Of a DNA stretch of 64,000 bases, positions 54,667 through 64,000 are shown piece after piece. This DNA is from Devosia neptuniae. GTDB taxonomy: Bacteria > Pseudomonadota > Alphaproteobacteria > Rhizobiales > Devosiaceae. The notes under the pieces are model-generated. The model did not search any database. It saw only the letters and a program-made list of their open reading frames with translations, and had not been told where the DNA came from. Where the stretch lies: assembly GCF_025452235.1 (NCBI RefSeq), contig NZ_CP104965.1, positions 2,042,501 to 2,106,500 of the forward strand, given 5' to 3'. The position numbers and the translations under genes were made by a program. Positions within the stretch are counted from its first letter, which is position 1, and each line of letters opens with the position of its first letter.

Positions 54667-56250
54667 ATGCCCAAGGTTCTCGTTTCCGACAAGCTCAGCC
54701 CCACCGCCGTCCAGATCTTCAAGGATAATGGCGTCGAGGTGGATTACCTGCCCGATCTGGGCAAGGACAAGGACAAGCTGCTCGAAGTCATCGGCCAATA
54801 TGATGGCCTGGCCATTCGTTCGGCCTCCAAGATCACCGAAAAGATCATCGCTGCCGCCACCAATCTCAAGGTGATCGGCCGCGCCGGTATCGGTGTCGAC
54901 AATGTCGATATCCCCGCCGCCACCAAGAAGGGGATCATCGTGATGAACACCCCTTTCGGCAATTCGATCACCACGGCCGAGCATGCCATTGCCATGATGA
55001 TGGCGCTGGCCCGCCAACTGCCGGAGGCCGATGCCTCGACCCGCGCGAGCAAGTGGGAAAAGAACCGCTTCATGGGTGTCGAAGTCACCAACAAGACACT
55101 CGGCCTGATCGGGGCGGGCAATATCGGCTCGATCGTGGCCGATCGCGCGCAGGGCCTCAAGATGAAGGTCATTGCCTTCGATCCCTTCCTGACGCCGGAA
55201 CGCGCCCAGACCATGGGCGTCGAAAAGGTCGAGCTGGACGAGCTGCTGGCGCGGGCCGATTTCATCACGCTGCATACCCCGCTGATCGACGCGACGCGCA
55301 ATATCATCAGCGCCGAAGCCCTGGCCAAGACCAAGAAGGGCGTGCGCATCATCAATTGTGCCCGTGGCGGTCTGGTCGATGAGGCGGCGCTCTATGATGC
55401 GCTCAAGTCCGGCCAGGTTGCCGGCGCGGCGCTTGACGTGTTCCTGCAGGAACCGGCCGAGAACAATCCATTGTTCGAGCTGCCCAATGTGATCTGCACG
55501 CCCCATCTGGGCGCTTCGACCACCGAGGCGCAGGAGAATGTGGCGCTGCAGGTGGCCGAGCAGATTTCGGCCTATCTGATGACCGGCGAAATCACCAATG
55601 CGCTCAATTTCCCGTCCATCTCGGCCGAGGAAGCGCCGCGCCTCACCCCGTTCATCAAGCTGGCCGAAGTGCTGGGCTCGTTTGCCGGGCAACTGACCGA
55701 AACGGCGATCCAGGGCATCAAGATCGAGTTCGAAGGCGGTGTTGCGGGCATGAATACCCGTCCCATGGTGGCGGCGGCCCTGCATGGCGTGCTCAAACCG
55801 CTGCTGGCCGAGGTCAACATGGTCTCGGCGCCGCAGGTGGCCAAGGATCGCGGCGTCAATGTCGAAGTGGTCACCCGCGAGCAGCAGGGCGCCTACGAGA
55901 ACTATATCCGCCTGACAGTGCTGACCGAGCGGCAGGAACGCGCCGTTGCCGGCACGGTGTTTGCCAATGGCAAGCCGCGCATCATCCAGGTCAAGGGCAT
56001 CAATATGGAGGCCGAACTCAGCCCCTCCATGCTCTATGTGACCAATGAGGACAAGCCCGGCCATATCGGCCGCCTCGGTACGCTGCTGGGCACGCTCGGC
56101 ATCAACATCGCCAACTTCAACCTGGGTCGGGTCGAAGTCGGGTCGGACGCTATCGCTCTGGTTTCCATCGATGGCACGCTGACCGAACCCCAACTCGCCG
56201 AAATCGCCGCCCTTGAGGGCGTCAAGCAGGCCAAAGCGCTGAAGTTCTAG
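54667..56250 (+). CDS. serA: D-3-phosphoglycerate dehydrogenase
   Basis: 527 residues. The first committed enzyme of serine synthesis oxidises 3-phosphoglycerate with NAD. Visible are the nucleotide motif GLIGAGNIGSIVAD, the catalytic Arg in NCARGGLVDEAAL, a Glu in FLQEPAENNPLF and the catalytic His in CTPHLGASTTEAQ. An intervening domain and a C-terminal ACT domain (YVTNEDKPGHIGRLGTLLG) complete the long form, which usually allows feedback by serine. A hairpin terminator follows. Confidence 0.97.
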   Translation: MPKVLVSDKLSPTAVQIFKDNGVEVDYLPDLGKDKDKLLEVIGQYDGLAIRSASKITEKIIAAATNLKVIGRAGIGVDNVDIPAATKKGIIVMNTPFGNSITTAEHAIAMMMALARQLPEADASTRASKWEKNRFMGVEVTNKTLGLIGAGNIGSIVADRAQGLKMKVIAFDPFLTPERAQTMGVEKVELDELLARADFITLHTPLIDATRNIISAEALAKTKKGVRIINCARGGLVDEAALYDALKSGQVAGAALDVFLQEPAENNPLFELPNVICTPHLGASTTEAQENVALQVAEQISAYLMTGEITNALNFPSISAEEAPRLTPFIKLAEVLGSFAGQLTETAIQGIKIEFEGGVAGMNTRPMVAAALHGVLKPLLAEVNMVSAPQVAKDRGVNVEVVTREQQGAYENYIRLTVLTERQERAVAGTVFANGKPRIIQVKGINMEAELSPSMLYVTNEDKPGHIGRLGTLLGTLGINIANFNLGRVEVGSDAIALVSIDGTLTEPQLAEIAALEGVKQAKALKF

Positions 56251-56274
56251 TCTTTGGGAATGTTGGAATGCTGG

Positions 56275-56302
56275 GGCCGGCGCGCAAGCGTCGGCCTTTT
56301 TT
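56275..56302 (+). terminator. Rho-independent terminator after serA
   Basis: GGCCGGCGC (56275-56283) pairs with GCGTCGGCC (56288-56296) through nine pairs, including one G-U, with a GCAA tetraloop, followed directly by six T (56297-56302). It is a textbook intrinsic terminator on the plus strand, 25 bases after the serA stop. Confidence 0.9.
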
Positions 56303-56312
56303 GTGAGGCCTG

Positions 56313-57260
56313 CTAAACAGCCTTCCGCCGCACCGACCATTCGGCCAGCACAATGCCGCCGACGATGATCGCGGCGGCCAGATAGTGGTAGAGCTCCAGC
56401 CGCTCGGCCAGCACCAGCACCGAGCCCAGCGCCCCGAACACCGGGATCAGATTGTGGCTGGGCGCGGCGCGGTTGGGGCCGACCAGTTCGACGCCGCGGG
56501 CGTAAAACACCTGGCTGAACATGGATGGAAAGATCATCACATAGGCGATGACGGCCCAGACTATTGGCGACATCTGCGGAATGGTTGCGAGCGATACGAG
56601 GCCCGGCCCGAACAGCTGCAGCATGACCAGCCCGGTCAATGCAGCCCCGGAAAAGGCCACCGCCATGAAGCTCATCATATGCACATTGGGACGGTATTTG
56701 AGCGCCAGCGTATAGGCGGTGTAGGCGAGGCACGCCAGGATCACGAAGCCATCGCCGATATTGATGTCGAGGCCCAGAATGCGGCCGAGATCGCCATGGG
56801 TTGCGGTCAGCATCACGCCCATGATGGCGATGATGACGCCGGCGATCTGCAGCGATTTCACCCGGGCGCGGAAGACGACGAAATTGGCGGCGAGGATCAT
56901 CATCGGCAGGGCCGCCTGCACGATGGCGGCGTTGACCCCCGTCGTGGTGCCCAGGCCGACATAGAGCAGCACATTGAACAGCGCATAGCCGATCGCGCCA
57001 AAGGCCATCAGCAAGGGCCAGGTGCGGCGGATGACGGGCCAATCCTGCCGCAAATATCCCCAGGAAAACGGCAGGATGAACAAAGTCGCGCCCAGGCAGC
57101 GGGCCGCGAGCAGCAGAAACGGGTCGATTTCGCCCACCACCAGCTTGGCCGCAACCACATTGCCGCCCCAGAATAAAGGGGCCAGAATGAGCAGCAAATA
57201 GGGCTGATCGAGCAGGCGGGCGGAAATGCCGCGATTTTCGGTGTCTAGCGGCTTTGTCAT
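56313..57260 (-). CDS. DMT/EamA family transporter
   Basis: 315 residues with ten membrane helices in two EamA repeats: [29 protein letters not shown] in the first and [23 protein letters not shown] opening the second. [30 protein letters not shown] is the usual final-helix region. These proteins commonly export amino acids or metabolites. It is divergent from purA and convergent with serA. Confidence 0.9.
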   Translation of the reverse strand: MTKPLDTENRGISARLLDQPYLLLILAPLFWGGNVVAAKLVVGEIDPFLLLAARCLGATLFILPFSWGYLRQDWPVIRRTWPLLMAFGAIGYALFNVLLYVGLGTTTGVNAAIVQAALPMMILAANFVVFRARVKSLQIAGVIIAIMGVMLTATHGDLGRILGLDINIGDGFVILACLAYTAYTLALKYRPNVHMMSFMAVAFSGAALTGLVMLQLFGPGLVSLATIPQMSPIVWAVIAYVMIFPSMFSQVFYARGVELVGPNRAAPSHNLIPVFGALGSVLVLAERLELYHYLAAAIIVGGIVLAEWSVRRKAV

Positions 57261-57416
57261 CGTCGCCCGGGTGATGTAAGGACAGTCGGACTTATCAGTT
57301 ATTCGGCCGCGTTTAAACTCGACAAAGGTGGCCCGGAGGACAGACGTCCAAGTGTTGGATGGATGTGGCAGCTCGCGCCGGCGTCAGTCGGTTGCGCTCT
57401 CTTGAGGAAGACTTTT

Positions 57417-58706
57417 ATGGCGAATGTGGTTGTCGTCGGCTCGCAGTGGGGCGACGAGGGCAAAGGCAAGATCGTGGACTGGCTCAGCGAGCGTGCCGAT
57501 GTGGTGGTGCGCTATCATGGCGGTCACAATGCTGGCCACACGCTGGTCATCGACGGGGTGAGCTACAAGCTCGCGCTGCTGCCCTCGGGCCTGGTGCAAG
57601 GCAAGCTTTCGGTCATCGGCAATGGCGTGGTGGTGGATCCCCATCATTTCGTAGCGGAGATGGCCAAGCTGCGCGGGCAGGGGGTCAAGATCACCCCCGA
57701 AATCCTGCGCATTGCCGATAATGCCCCCCTCATTCTGTCGCTGCATCGCGAACTCGATGCGATTCGCGAAGATTCCAATTCCGGCCTCAAGATCGGCACC
57801 ACCAAGCGCGGTATCGGTCCGGCCTATGAAGACAAGGTGGGCCGCCGCGCCATCCGCCTGATCGATCTCAGCGAACCAGAAACGCTGATGCCCAAGATCG
57901 AGCGCCTGCTCGGCCACCACAATGCGCTGCGGCGCGGCATGGGCCTGGTCGAAATCGAAGCGCAGAAGATTTACGACGAGCTGGCTTCGGTCGCCGCCGA
58001 AATCCTGCCCTTCATGGATCGCGTCTGGCAGGTGCTGGATGACAAACGGAAGGCTGGCGCCCGCATCCTGTTCGAAGGCGCACAGGGCGCTCTGCTCGAC
58101 AATGATCACGGCACCTATCCGTTCGTGACCTCCTCCAACACCGTTGCCGGCCAGGCTGCTGCCGGCTCGGGCCTCGGGCCCACCGCCATCGGCTATGTGC
58201 TGGGCATCACCAAGGCCTATACGACCCGCGTCGGCGAGGGTCCGTTCCCCTGCGAACTCGATGACGATATTGGCCGTCACCTGGCCGTCGTGGGCAAGGA
58301 AGTGGGCGTCAATACCGGCCGGCCGCGCCGGTGCGGGTGGTTTGATGCGGTGCTGGTGCGCCAGACCGTCAAGACCTCGGGCATTACCGGCATTGCGCTG
58401 ACCAAGCTCGACGTGCTGGACGGGCTCAAGGAGATCAAGATCTGCGTCGGCTACGAGCTGGATGGATCACGAATTGATTACTTGCCTGCCTCAATGGGAG
58501 CACAGGCGCGCGTTACCCCGATTTATGAGACGCTGGAGGGATGGTCGGGCACCACGGCCGGTGCGCGCAGCTGGGCCGAATTGCCGGCCCAGGCGGTCAA
58601 ATATGTGCGCTATATTGAAGAGCTGATCGGGGCCCCCGTTGCCATGCTGTCGACGAGCCCGGAACGCGCCGACACCATCCTTGTCGTTGACCCATTCCAA
58701 GACTGA
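57417..58706 (+). CDS. purA: Adenylosuccinate synthetase
   Basis: 429 residues. It joins IMP and aspartate using GTP in the AMP branch of purine synthesis. The GTP-binding loop [16 protein letters not shown] is at residues 8-23, followed by [50 protein letters not shown] and [12 protein letters not shown] are all diagnostic. GAGGAAG precedes ATG 57417; a longer frame would add 18 residues before the conserved start. Confidence 0.98.
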   Translation: MANVVVVGSQWGDEGKGKIVDWLSERADVVVRYHGGHNAGHTLVIDGVSYKLALLPSGLVQGKLSVIGNGVVVDPHHFVAEMAKLRGQGVKITPEILRIADNAPLILSLHRELDAIREDSNSGLKIGTTKRGIGPAYEDKVGRRAIRLIDLSEPETLMPKIERLLGHHNALRRGMGLVEIEAQKIYDELASVAAEILPFMDRVWQVLDDKRKAGARILFEGAQGALLDNDHGTYPFVTSSNTVAGQAAAGSGLGPTAIGYVLGITKAYTTRVGEGPFPCELDDDIGRHLAVVGKEVGVNTGRPRRCGWFDAVLVRQTVKTSGITGIALTKLDVLDGLKEIKICVGYELDGSRIDYLPASMGAQARVTPIYETLEGWSGTTAGARSWAELPAQAVKYVRYIEELIGAPVAMLSTSPERADTILVVDPFQD

Positions 58707-58754
58707 GTTTTTTTGTTACAACACGTGCTGCAAATTGTGAGTACCAAGTAACCA

Positions 58755-60800
58755 ATGGCGGACTACAAAGAGCTGTTGCGCCGGGCCATCTCGGCGCTGC
58801 CGGAGAATAACGGGGCCGCACGCCGTGCGGTGTATGAGAAGGCGCGTTCGGCCCTGGTGGGGCAATTGCGCGCCATCACCCCGCCATTGCCGGCGCGGGA
58901 TATCACCCAGCACCGGCTGCAGCTCGAAGATTGCATCCGCCAGGTCGAACAGGAGGCCAGCGAGGCCGTCATCTCGCTGGGCCGTGACACGTCGTTTGCC
59001 TATAAGCCCACGCCCCGCAGCGAGCCGGTGATCGCACCGGCTCCCGCACCCGTCGAACCAGCGCCGCCCGAGCCGGTTGAGCCAGCGCCGCTTCAAGCGG
59101 TCGAACCGCCGCCGGCCATCATCCTGCCGACCCAGCCGCTGGCAGCCCCCAAACCCGTCGAGGCGCCGAAGACGGCGACTGTCACCTCGATCGAAGACAT
59201 TATCGAGCAGGCTGCGTCCGCAGGCGGCAGTTCGGTCAGCATCGAGCCGGCCAAGGACGAGCCCGAGGCGCCCAAGCCGGATGTGCGTCCGATCCCCTCC
59301 ATCGTCGCGCGCGCCGAGGCGAGCAAAAGCGGGCCGAGTTCGCCCCTGCCAGGCGCTTCCAATGTGCGGCCGCTCGAAGCGCCCCTCAAGTCGCCGAGCT
59401 TTGAAGTGCGGCGCGAGCCCTTGCCCTTTGCCGCCAATTCGACCAGCGAGGCGCTGCGCAGCCGGGCCGAGCCATCGGCCGGCAACCAGGCCCTGGCGCG
59501 CCAGCAGGTCATCGTGCCGCTCGAAGTGGTCCGCCCCGCCACGGACGACAGTGCCGAAGTCGAAACCGCGCTGTCCAGCGTTCGTGAAGTGGAGGTCGAA
59601 CCGGCCACCAGCGATCCGCGCGAAGCCGAAAGCGCCATGGCCACCGCCATCGAAGTACTGGATCGCGAAGCGCGCGGCGAGCCGAGCCCGGCTTTGCCCG
59701 AGCGCGAGAAAAATACTGCCGCCGAGCGTGGCGCCTTTGCCATGGCCCCGGCCGAGACAGAGGAAGCCGGTGACGATGCCGGCTTTGCCGCCGCACGGCC
59801 CGAGGCGCGTTCCGGCGCGGGGCTGACGATCTTCCTCGTGGTGTTTGCCATCCTGCTCGCCGGTGTCGGCGGCGCGGGTTTCTGGGCATGGCGCGAAGGC
59901 TATGTGGATCTCGACCAGATGTTCGGCCAGGCCCAGCCCAATGTGACCGAGACGGCCGCGACGGCGCCGCAAACCCTCACTCCCACCTTGTCGCCCCCCT
60001 CGGCCGGCGACGCGCCCGCCAACACCGCCGACAATCCCACCGGACCCGGCAATACCGCGACCACGCCTGCCGCCGAGCCGACTGGTGCGCTGCTGCAGGG
60101 CCTTGAAATCGAAGATCGCCTCGAGCCCACGCCCGAGCCGGTGGTGCCCAATGCCGACCAGCCGGCGCTGCCGGGCATTAATGGCGAGGTCAAGACCGAG
60201 GAACGCCTGCCGGGCGAGGATACCAGCGTTGCGGCGACCGATCCGGCCGCCTCCGTCGATCCGGCCGTGCTGGCCGGCAGCCAGTCGCTGCTGCTCGAAG
60301 CCTCGCAAGATGGCCGCACCGGCGCCGTGCCCTTCTCGGGCACCATTGCCTGGAGCGAGGGCACGGACGAGCTTGGCCTGCCCACCCTGATCGGCAAGGC
60401 CAGCATTCCGGCCCGCAATCTGGGCGTCGAGCTGATCATTCGCAAGAATGCCGATCCAAGCCTGCCCGCCAGCCACCTGATGGAAGTCAATTTCCAGGTC
60501 AGCGACAGCTTTATCGGCGGAACTATTGCCGGCCTGCCCGGCGTGTTGCTGAAAAATGAGGAACTGGTCCCCGGCACGCCTTTGGTGGGCGCCTCGGCCC
60601 GCGTCGTGGGCAATTCGTTCCTCTTCGCCCTCAGCGCCGCCGCGACCGACGCCACGACCAATACCGACCTGCTCGAAAACCGCAAATGGATCGACCTGGC
60701 CGTGGTCTATGGCACCGGCCGCAACGCGATCATCACGCTCGAAAAAGACGACACGGCCCAGGCGCTGTTCCAGAAAGTGTTCACCACCTGGGGCGGCTAG
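58755..60800 (+). CDS. Hypothetical Pro/Ala-rich membrane-anchored protein
   Basis: 681 residues. A conserved-looking N-terminal helical region (YKELLRRAISALPENNGAARRAVYEKARSAL, residues 4-34) is followed by a long Pro/Ala/Glu-rich low-complexity stretch (to about residue 350). One membrane helix follows (LTIFLVVFAILLAGVGGAGF, about 356-378), then a second Pro/Thr-rich linker and a folded C-terminal domain from about residue 510 with VPFSGTIAWSEG and LMEVNFQVSDSFIGGTIAG. The topology suggests the first part in the cytoplasm and the C-terminal domain in the periplasm. It sits 48 bases after purA. The function is unknown; I recall similar proteins after purA in related genera. Confidence 0.75.
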   Translation: MADYKELLRRAISALPENNGAARRAVYEKARSALVGQLRAITPPLPARDITQHRLQLEDCIRQVEQEASEAVISLGRDTSFAYKPTPRSEPVIAPAPAPVEPAPPEPVEPAPLQAVEPPPAIILPTQPLAAPKPVEAPKTATVTSIEDIIEQAASAGGSSVSIEPAKDEPEAPKPDVRPIPSIVARAEASKSGPSSPLPGASNVRPLEAPLKSPSFEVRREPLPFAANSTSEALRSRAEPSAGNQALARQQVIVPLEVVRPATDDSAEVETALSSVREVEVEPATSDPREAESAMATAIEVLDREARGEPSPALPEREKNTAAERGAFAMAPAETEEAGDDAGFAAARPEARSGAGLTIFLVVFAILLAGVGGAGFWAWREGYVDLDQMFGQAQPNVTETAATAPQTLTPTLSPPSAGDAPANTADNPTGPGNTATTPAAEPTGALLQGLEIEDRLEPTPEPVVPNADQPALPGINGEVKTEERLPGEDTSVAATDPAASVDPAVLAGSQSLLLEASQDGRTGAVPFSGTIAWSEGTDELGLPTLIGKASIPARNLGVELIIRKNADPSLPASHLMEVNFQVSDSFIGGTIAGLPGVLLKNEELVPGTPLVGASARVVGNSFLFALSAAATDATTNTDLLENRKWIDLAVVYGTGRNAIITLEKDDTAQALFQKVFTTWGG

Positions 60801-60814
60801 CCGCCATAGGCCGA

Positions 60815-60957
60815 GAGCTCCCGTCCAGTTCCCTCCCCCTTGTGGGGAGGGCTGGGGTGGGGGTTCTACGCCTTCCCCGAACTCAATGTCGGCGGTGAGC
60901 CCAGCACCCCCACCCTCAATCCCTCCCCACAAGGGGGAGGGAGGCAGATAGGAGCTC
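60815..60957. repeat. Large intergenic palindromic element between convergent genes
   Basis: GAGCTCC at 60815-60821 pairs with GGAGCTC at 60951-60957. Inside, CCCTCCCC-CTTGT-GGGGAGGG near 60831 and CCCTCCCCACAAGGGGGAGGG near 60921 mirror each other, as do TGGGGTGGGGG and CCCCCACCCT. It fills the gap between the long membrane-protein gene and thiQ and could act as a bidirectional terminator. It is related in style to the element at 54516-54630. Confidence 0.72.
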
Positions 60958-60958
60958 C

Positions 60959-61600
60959 CTAACCCTCAACCACCAATTCCCCCGCCTCCAGCCGGTAGCG
61001 CCGGCTGGCAATGGCGGTGATGTCATCCATATGGTGGCTTACCAAAATCGTGTGCCAGTCATGCGCAATGGTCAGCGCCTTGACCAATTCCCGTGTCGCC
61101 GTCCGCGCCTTGTCGTCCAATGCCGAAAATGGCTCATCCAGCAGCACGATCGGCCGATTGCGCACGAGCGTTCGCGCCAGCGCAACGCGCTGCTTTTGCC
61201 CGCCGGACAGCGTCGATGCGGTCTGCTGCCCAAGCCCGGCCAGCCCCACTTCGGACAGCGCCGTCTCAACGGCCTGAACCACGGCGCCTTTCCCCGCCCC
61301 ACTCGGCAGCCCCAGCGCCACATTCCGGCTGGCCGTGAGATGGTCGAACAGATTATCCGATTGCAGCAGCAGCGAGACCGGCCGGGATTCCGGCGGCAGC
61401 GGCACGAGATCGGTGCCGTCCAAATCGATACGGCCGGACAGCGGTGTGAGAAAGCCCGCCAGCAGATCGAGTAGGGTGGATTTGCCCGAGCCACTGGCGC
61501 CGGAAATCGCGGTGATTTCGCCCGGCGCCGCTGCCATCTCGAAGCGATAGCGCGTGGCCTGGCCGGCATGGGCAAAGCTCAGGTCTTCAACGCGCAGCAT
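60959..61600 (-). CDS. thiQ: Thiamine ABC transporter ATP-binding protein
   Basis: 213 residues, a short ATPase without C-terminal regulatory domain, as usual for ThiQ. Walker A GASGSGKST, signature LSGGQKQRVALARTL, Walker B IVLLDEPFSALDDKA and the switch HH (VSHHMDD) are present. VSLLLQSDNLFDHLTASRNVALGL is typical. ATG 61600 lies inside the 3' end of thiP (14-base overlap). A longer frame inside thiP is not credible. Confidence 0.93.
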   Translation of the reverse strand: MLRVEDLSFAHAGQATRYRFEMAAAPGEITAISGASGSGKSTLLDLLAGFLTPLSGRIDLDGTDLVPLPPESRPVSLLLQSDNLFDHLTASRNVALGLPSGAGKGAVVQAVETALSEVGLAGLGQQTASTLSGGQKQRVALARTLVRNRPIVLLDEPFSALDDKARTATRELVKALTIAHDWHTILVSHHMDDITAIASRRYRLEAGELVVEG

Positions 61601-63179
61601 TGGCAATCCTCTCGAACAGCTTGGGCAGGCCGACAAAGGCGATGATCGTGCCAATGAGCAGGATGGCCGCAATGGCGGCTGCATCATTGCCGCGATAGGC
61701 GCCCAGCGCCCGGAACATCATCAAAGGCAGGGTCTGGAAATCCTGCGTGCCGAATAGGGCGATGACACCCAGATCGCCCAGCGAAAAGCAGAAGGCCAGC
61801 GCCAGCATGACGCCGATATCCTTGCCGAGCAGGGGATACTCGACAGCCATGAATTGCCGCCACCCGGATAGATCAAGCGAGCGGATCAGCTTGCCGCGCG
61901 TCCGTGCGATAGCCTCAAAGGGCGGGCCGAGCGTGGCCATGGCGAAGGGCAGAGCCAAGAGACTATTGCCCAGAATGACCACATAGGGCGCGGCCAGCGC
62001 CGGCGCCACGCCCAGATTACGGGCCAGCAGGAAAAAGCCCAGCGACAGCACCACGGCGGGCACGGCCAGATAGGCAAAGGCCGGCATGCCCAGAATGGTG
62101 CGCACCAAGCTGTTGGATGTCGCGCCGCGCCCCATGGCGAGCGTGAGGGCTAGCACCAGCGTCAGCAGCGCCGAGCTGGTGCCGATGACCAGGCTCGACA
62201 GCGCTGCCCACCAGAAGGCCGATTGCGACAGCAAGCGCCCAAAGCCGCCCAGCACGCCATCGATCAGCACCGAGGCGAGGGGCAGCACGAAGGCGATGGT
62301 GCACAGGATCAGGACTATCGCTTGCAGCAGCCGCGCGGCGCCGCCATCGCGCCAGCTTGGCGTCGTGGACGGACCAAGGCTCGTTGGGATGGGCGCCAGC
62401 GCCGAGGCAATGAGGATGACCACGGAGCAAACCCCAATCTGCGTCAGGGCCAAGAGGACCGCCGCGCGCAGGTCGAAATCCTGGCGGACGGCGGCATAGA
62501 TGGCCACTTCCAGCGTCTGGTTGGCTGGCCCGCCCCCGAGCAACAGCACGATGGGGAAGCTGGTGAAGGCGAGGAGGAAAATGATGGCGCCCAGCCCCGG
62601 CAGGGTGCCGCGCAACGCGGGCCAATCAATGATGGAAAAACGCCGCCAGGCGGAGAGGGCGAGCGATTGCCCGGTCTTGAGGCGGGGCTGAGGAATGGCG
62701 TCGAGCCGGGCCAGCATGATGCGGGCGGCAAAGGCGCCATCGAGAATGACATGGGCAAACAGGATGCCCGAGAGCCCGAACGCGGGATTGCCGATCGAGG
62801 TGCCGAACAGGGCATTGCTGGCCTGATTGATCCAGCCGCTGCGGCCCCAGATGGAGAGCAGTCCAAACGCCACCACCATGCCGGGGGTGACGATGGCCGA
62901 AGCGAACAGCCCGACTACCAGATCGCGCCCGGGAAACCGCAACCGGTTCAGCGCCCAGGCCAGTGCCATGCCGACGGTGAGCGAGAGCAATGTAGTCAGC
63001 CCCGCCTGGATAGAGGTCATCCGCAGCAGGTGAGGAATATCCACCCGCCCGGCGCCGCTGGCCTGATCGGTCGCCGCGCTGAAGATGGACCAGAGGACGA
63101 GCGCGATCAGGATGGCAATGGCGAGGGCCAAGGCCGCGGCGGCGGCAATGCGCGCAGGGCGGTGGGGCAGAATGGCCAT
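61587..63179 (-). CDS. thiP: Thiamine ABC transporter permease
   Basis: 530 residues with about twelve membrane helices, a fused double permease with two EAA-like loops: ALSAWRRFSIIDWPALRG in the first half and SLDLSGWRQFMAVEYPLLGKD in the second. That is the usual ThiP layout. The start is given as ATG 63179 (TGGGGCAAATAGCC before it), 25 bases after the thiB stop; an in-frame start 18 codons earlier would overlap thiB. Confidence 0.93.
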   Translation of the reverse strand: MAILPHRPARIAAAAALALAIAILIALVLWSIFSAATDQASGAGRVDIPHLLRMTSIQAGLTTLLSLTVGMALAWALNRLRFPGRDLVVGLFASAIVTPGMVVAFGLLSIWGRSGWINQASNALFGTSIGNPAFGLSGILFAHVILDGAFAARIMLARLDAIPQPRLKTGQSLALSAWRRFSIIDWPALRGTLPGLGAIIFLLAFTSFPIVLLLGGGPANQTLEVAIYAAVRQDFDLRAAVLLALTQIGVCSVVILIASALAPIPTSLGPSTTPSWRDGGAARLLQAIVLILCTIAFVLPLASVLIDGVLGGFGRLLSQSAFWWAALSSLVIGTSSALLTLVLALTLAMGRGATSNSLVRTILGMPAFAYLAVPAVVLSLGFFLLARNLGVAPALAAPYVVILGNSLLALPFAMATLGPPFEAIARTRGKLIRSLDLSGWRQFMAVEYPLLGKDIGVMLALAFCFSLGDLGVIALFGTQDFQTLPLMMFRALGAYRGNDAAAIAAILLIGTIIAFVGLPKLFERIANAAR

Positions 63180-63204
63180 GGCTATTTGCCCCACGCGCCG
63201 GCCC

Positions 63205-64000
63205 CTACTGAATCGCCTTAAGCATCTCATCAATCCAGGCAGCCGAATTCGCCTCGATCTCCGCTTCCGGCAGCGTCAGCGTCTTCTCCGGCTGCGGCAA
63301 TGTCCCAAAAGCCGGGTTCAGCTCATAACCAAGATCGATCACCGGGAACATCCAATTGGTCGTCGGAATGATCTTCTGCGCGTCCGCCGAGGTCAGATAA
63401 TCGAGAAACTGGAAGGCCAGTTCCTGATGCTTGGAGGATCTGAGCACGCCGGCCACTTCGGTCTGGGCGAAATGGCCCTCCGTGAACAAAGCGGCTTTGA
63501 TCGTGTCGTCATCTTCCTCGACAATGTGGTAGGCGGGCGAGGTGGTGTAGGAGAGCGCCATGTCGGCCTCGCCCTCGAGGAACAGATTATAGCTCTCGCT
63601 CCATTCCCGCGTCACGGTCAGGATATGTGGCTTGAGCCCGGCCCAGATTTCGGGGGCACGGTCGCCATAGGCGGCCTTGATCCACAGCACGAGGCCCAGG
63701 CCCGGGGTGGCCGAACGCGGGTCCTGAATGACGATCTTGAAATCGTCCGGCATGGCGATCAGCTCTTCAAACGACTTGGGCGGATTGGCCACTTTGTCAC
63801 TGTCGTAGACAAAGGCGAAATGGGCGTAGTCGAAGGGCACAAAATTCTTGTCGGTCCAGCCATAGGGCAGCGTCAGTTCGTCGAAATAGAAATTGTGCTC
63901 GGCAAACAGGCCCGTGTCGCGCGCTTCCCCGGCAATGGCGGTGTCGAGCCCCACGATCAGATCGGCTTCGGTGGTGGCGCCTTCGAGCTGCACGCGGCGC
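63205..64000 (-). CDS. thiB: Thiamine ABC transporter substrate-binding protein, partial (5' end outside window)
   Basis: 265 C-terminal residues are visible; the N-terminus and signal peptide lie beyond the window. ATTEADLIVGLDTAIAGEAR, LPYGWTDKNFVPFDYAHFAFVYDS, QDPRSATPGLGLVLWIKAAYGD and TNWMFPVIDLGYELNPAF are characteristic of ThiB/TbpA. It delivers thiamine or its phosphates to ThiP. A thiamine pyrophosphate riboswitch often precedes thiB in related bacteria; that position is outside the window. Confidence 0.93.
   Translation of the reverse strand, partial: RRVQLEGATTEADLIVGLDTAIAGEARDTGLFAEHNFYFDELTLPYGWTDKNFVPFDYAHFAFVYDSDKVANPPKSFEELIAMPDDFKIVIQDPRSATPGLGLVLWIKAAYGDRAPEIWAGLKPHILTVTREWSESYNLFLEGEADMALSYTTSPAYHIVEEDDDTIKAALFTEGHFAQTEVAGVLRSSKHQELAFQFLDYLTSADAQKIIPTTNWMFPVIDLGYELNPAFGTLPQPEKTLTLPEAEIEANSAAWIDEMLKAIQ

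Noticed and set aside
54646-57042. A 798-codon minus-strand frame across serA and the EamA gene
   Set aside because: It is antisense to serA and out of frame with the EamA gene. Its translation is rich in Arg, His and Gly with no domain, typical of a shadow frame opposite a GC-rich gene.
58716-60932. A 738-codon minus-strand frame opposite the Pro/Ala-rich protein gene
   Set aside because: The translation is a Gly/Arg-rich low-complexity shadow, whereas the plus-strand frame has a membrane helix, a sensible start after purA and a structured C-terminal domain.

Overview
The window looks like a chromosomal segment of a Hyphomicrobiales (Rhizobiales) alphaproteobacterium, most likely Devosia or a close relative. 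It is GC-rich, uses ATGA start/stop overlaps freely, has several carbohydrate ABC importers each beside its own regulator, and keeps serC-serA, purA and thiBPQ near one another. The genus is an inference from gene content; no rRNA or tRNA gene was seen. Layout: 1-1.5 kb holds a partial MFS exporter and its divergent TetR repressor with three palindromic operators. 1.5-5.9 kb is an aa3-type cytochrome c oxidase operon (subunits II, I, two III-like proteins, IV). 6.3-8.3 kb has small stress or hypothetical genes (DUF2934, low-affinity iron permease family, VOC protein, small secreted protein). 8.4-14.6 kb is an alpha-glucan/trehalose module (cysteine hydrolase, LLM flavin oxidoreductase, TreZ, a trehalose-synthase-like GH13 protein, SDR), followed by a metallophosphoesterase that seems coupled to a 28-codon ORF. 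16.4-24.5 kb is sugar cluster 1: ABC importer plus TIM-barrel isomerase, facing a LacI regulator and a GMC flavin oxidoreductase, with a perfect 18-bp operator-like palindrome between them. 24.7-30.9 kb is a LysR regulator and an iron-siderophore-type ABC uptake operon with a MATE exporter embedded in it. 31.2-36.3 kb is ugpBAEC (glycerol-3-phosphate type importer) with a GlpR-like DeoR regulator. 36.3-36.9 kb is gene-poor and may hold a gene remnant. 36.9-43.2 kb is a LysR-controlled redox group: cupin, two aldo-keto reductases, NAD(P)-binding protein, zinc alcohol dehydrogenase and a Bcr/CflA-type MFS exporter. 43.2-53.1 kb is sugar cluster 2: LacI, complete ABC importer, TIM-barrel isomerase, Gfo/Idh/MocA dehydrogenase, an unrecognised protein, a cytoplasmic DUF1080 (3-keto-disaccharide hydrolase family) protein, a UPF0303 protein and the remnant of an aldose-1-epimerase-like gene. 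53.2-64 kb is housekeeping: a structured leader upstream of serC, serC, serA, an EamA exporter, purA, a long Pro/Ala-rich membrane protein and convergent thiQ-thiP-thiB (thiB runs off the end). How the genes work together: the window is dominated by uptake. Sugar cluster 2 is the most interesting unit. Its gene set fits import of an intact disaccharide or glycoside, oxidation to a 3-keto sugar by the Gfo/Idh/MocA enzyme, cleavage by the DUF1080 protein and isomerisation by the TIM-barrel enzyme, with one protein of unknown role encoded in the middle. Sugar cluster 1 may be a parallel route using a GMC flavoenzyme. Both LacI genes lie next to strong palindromes, which gives testable operator predictions.
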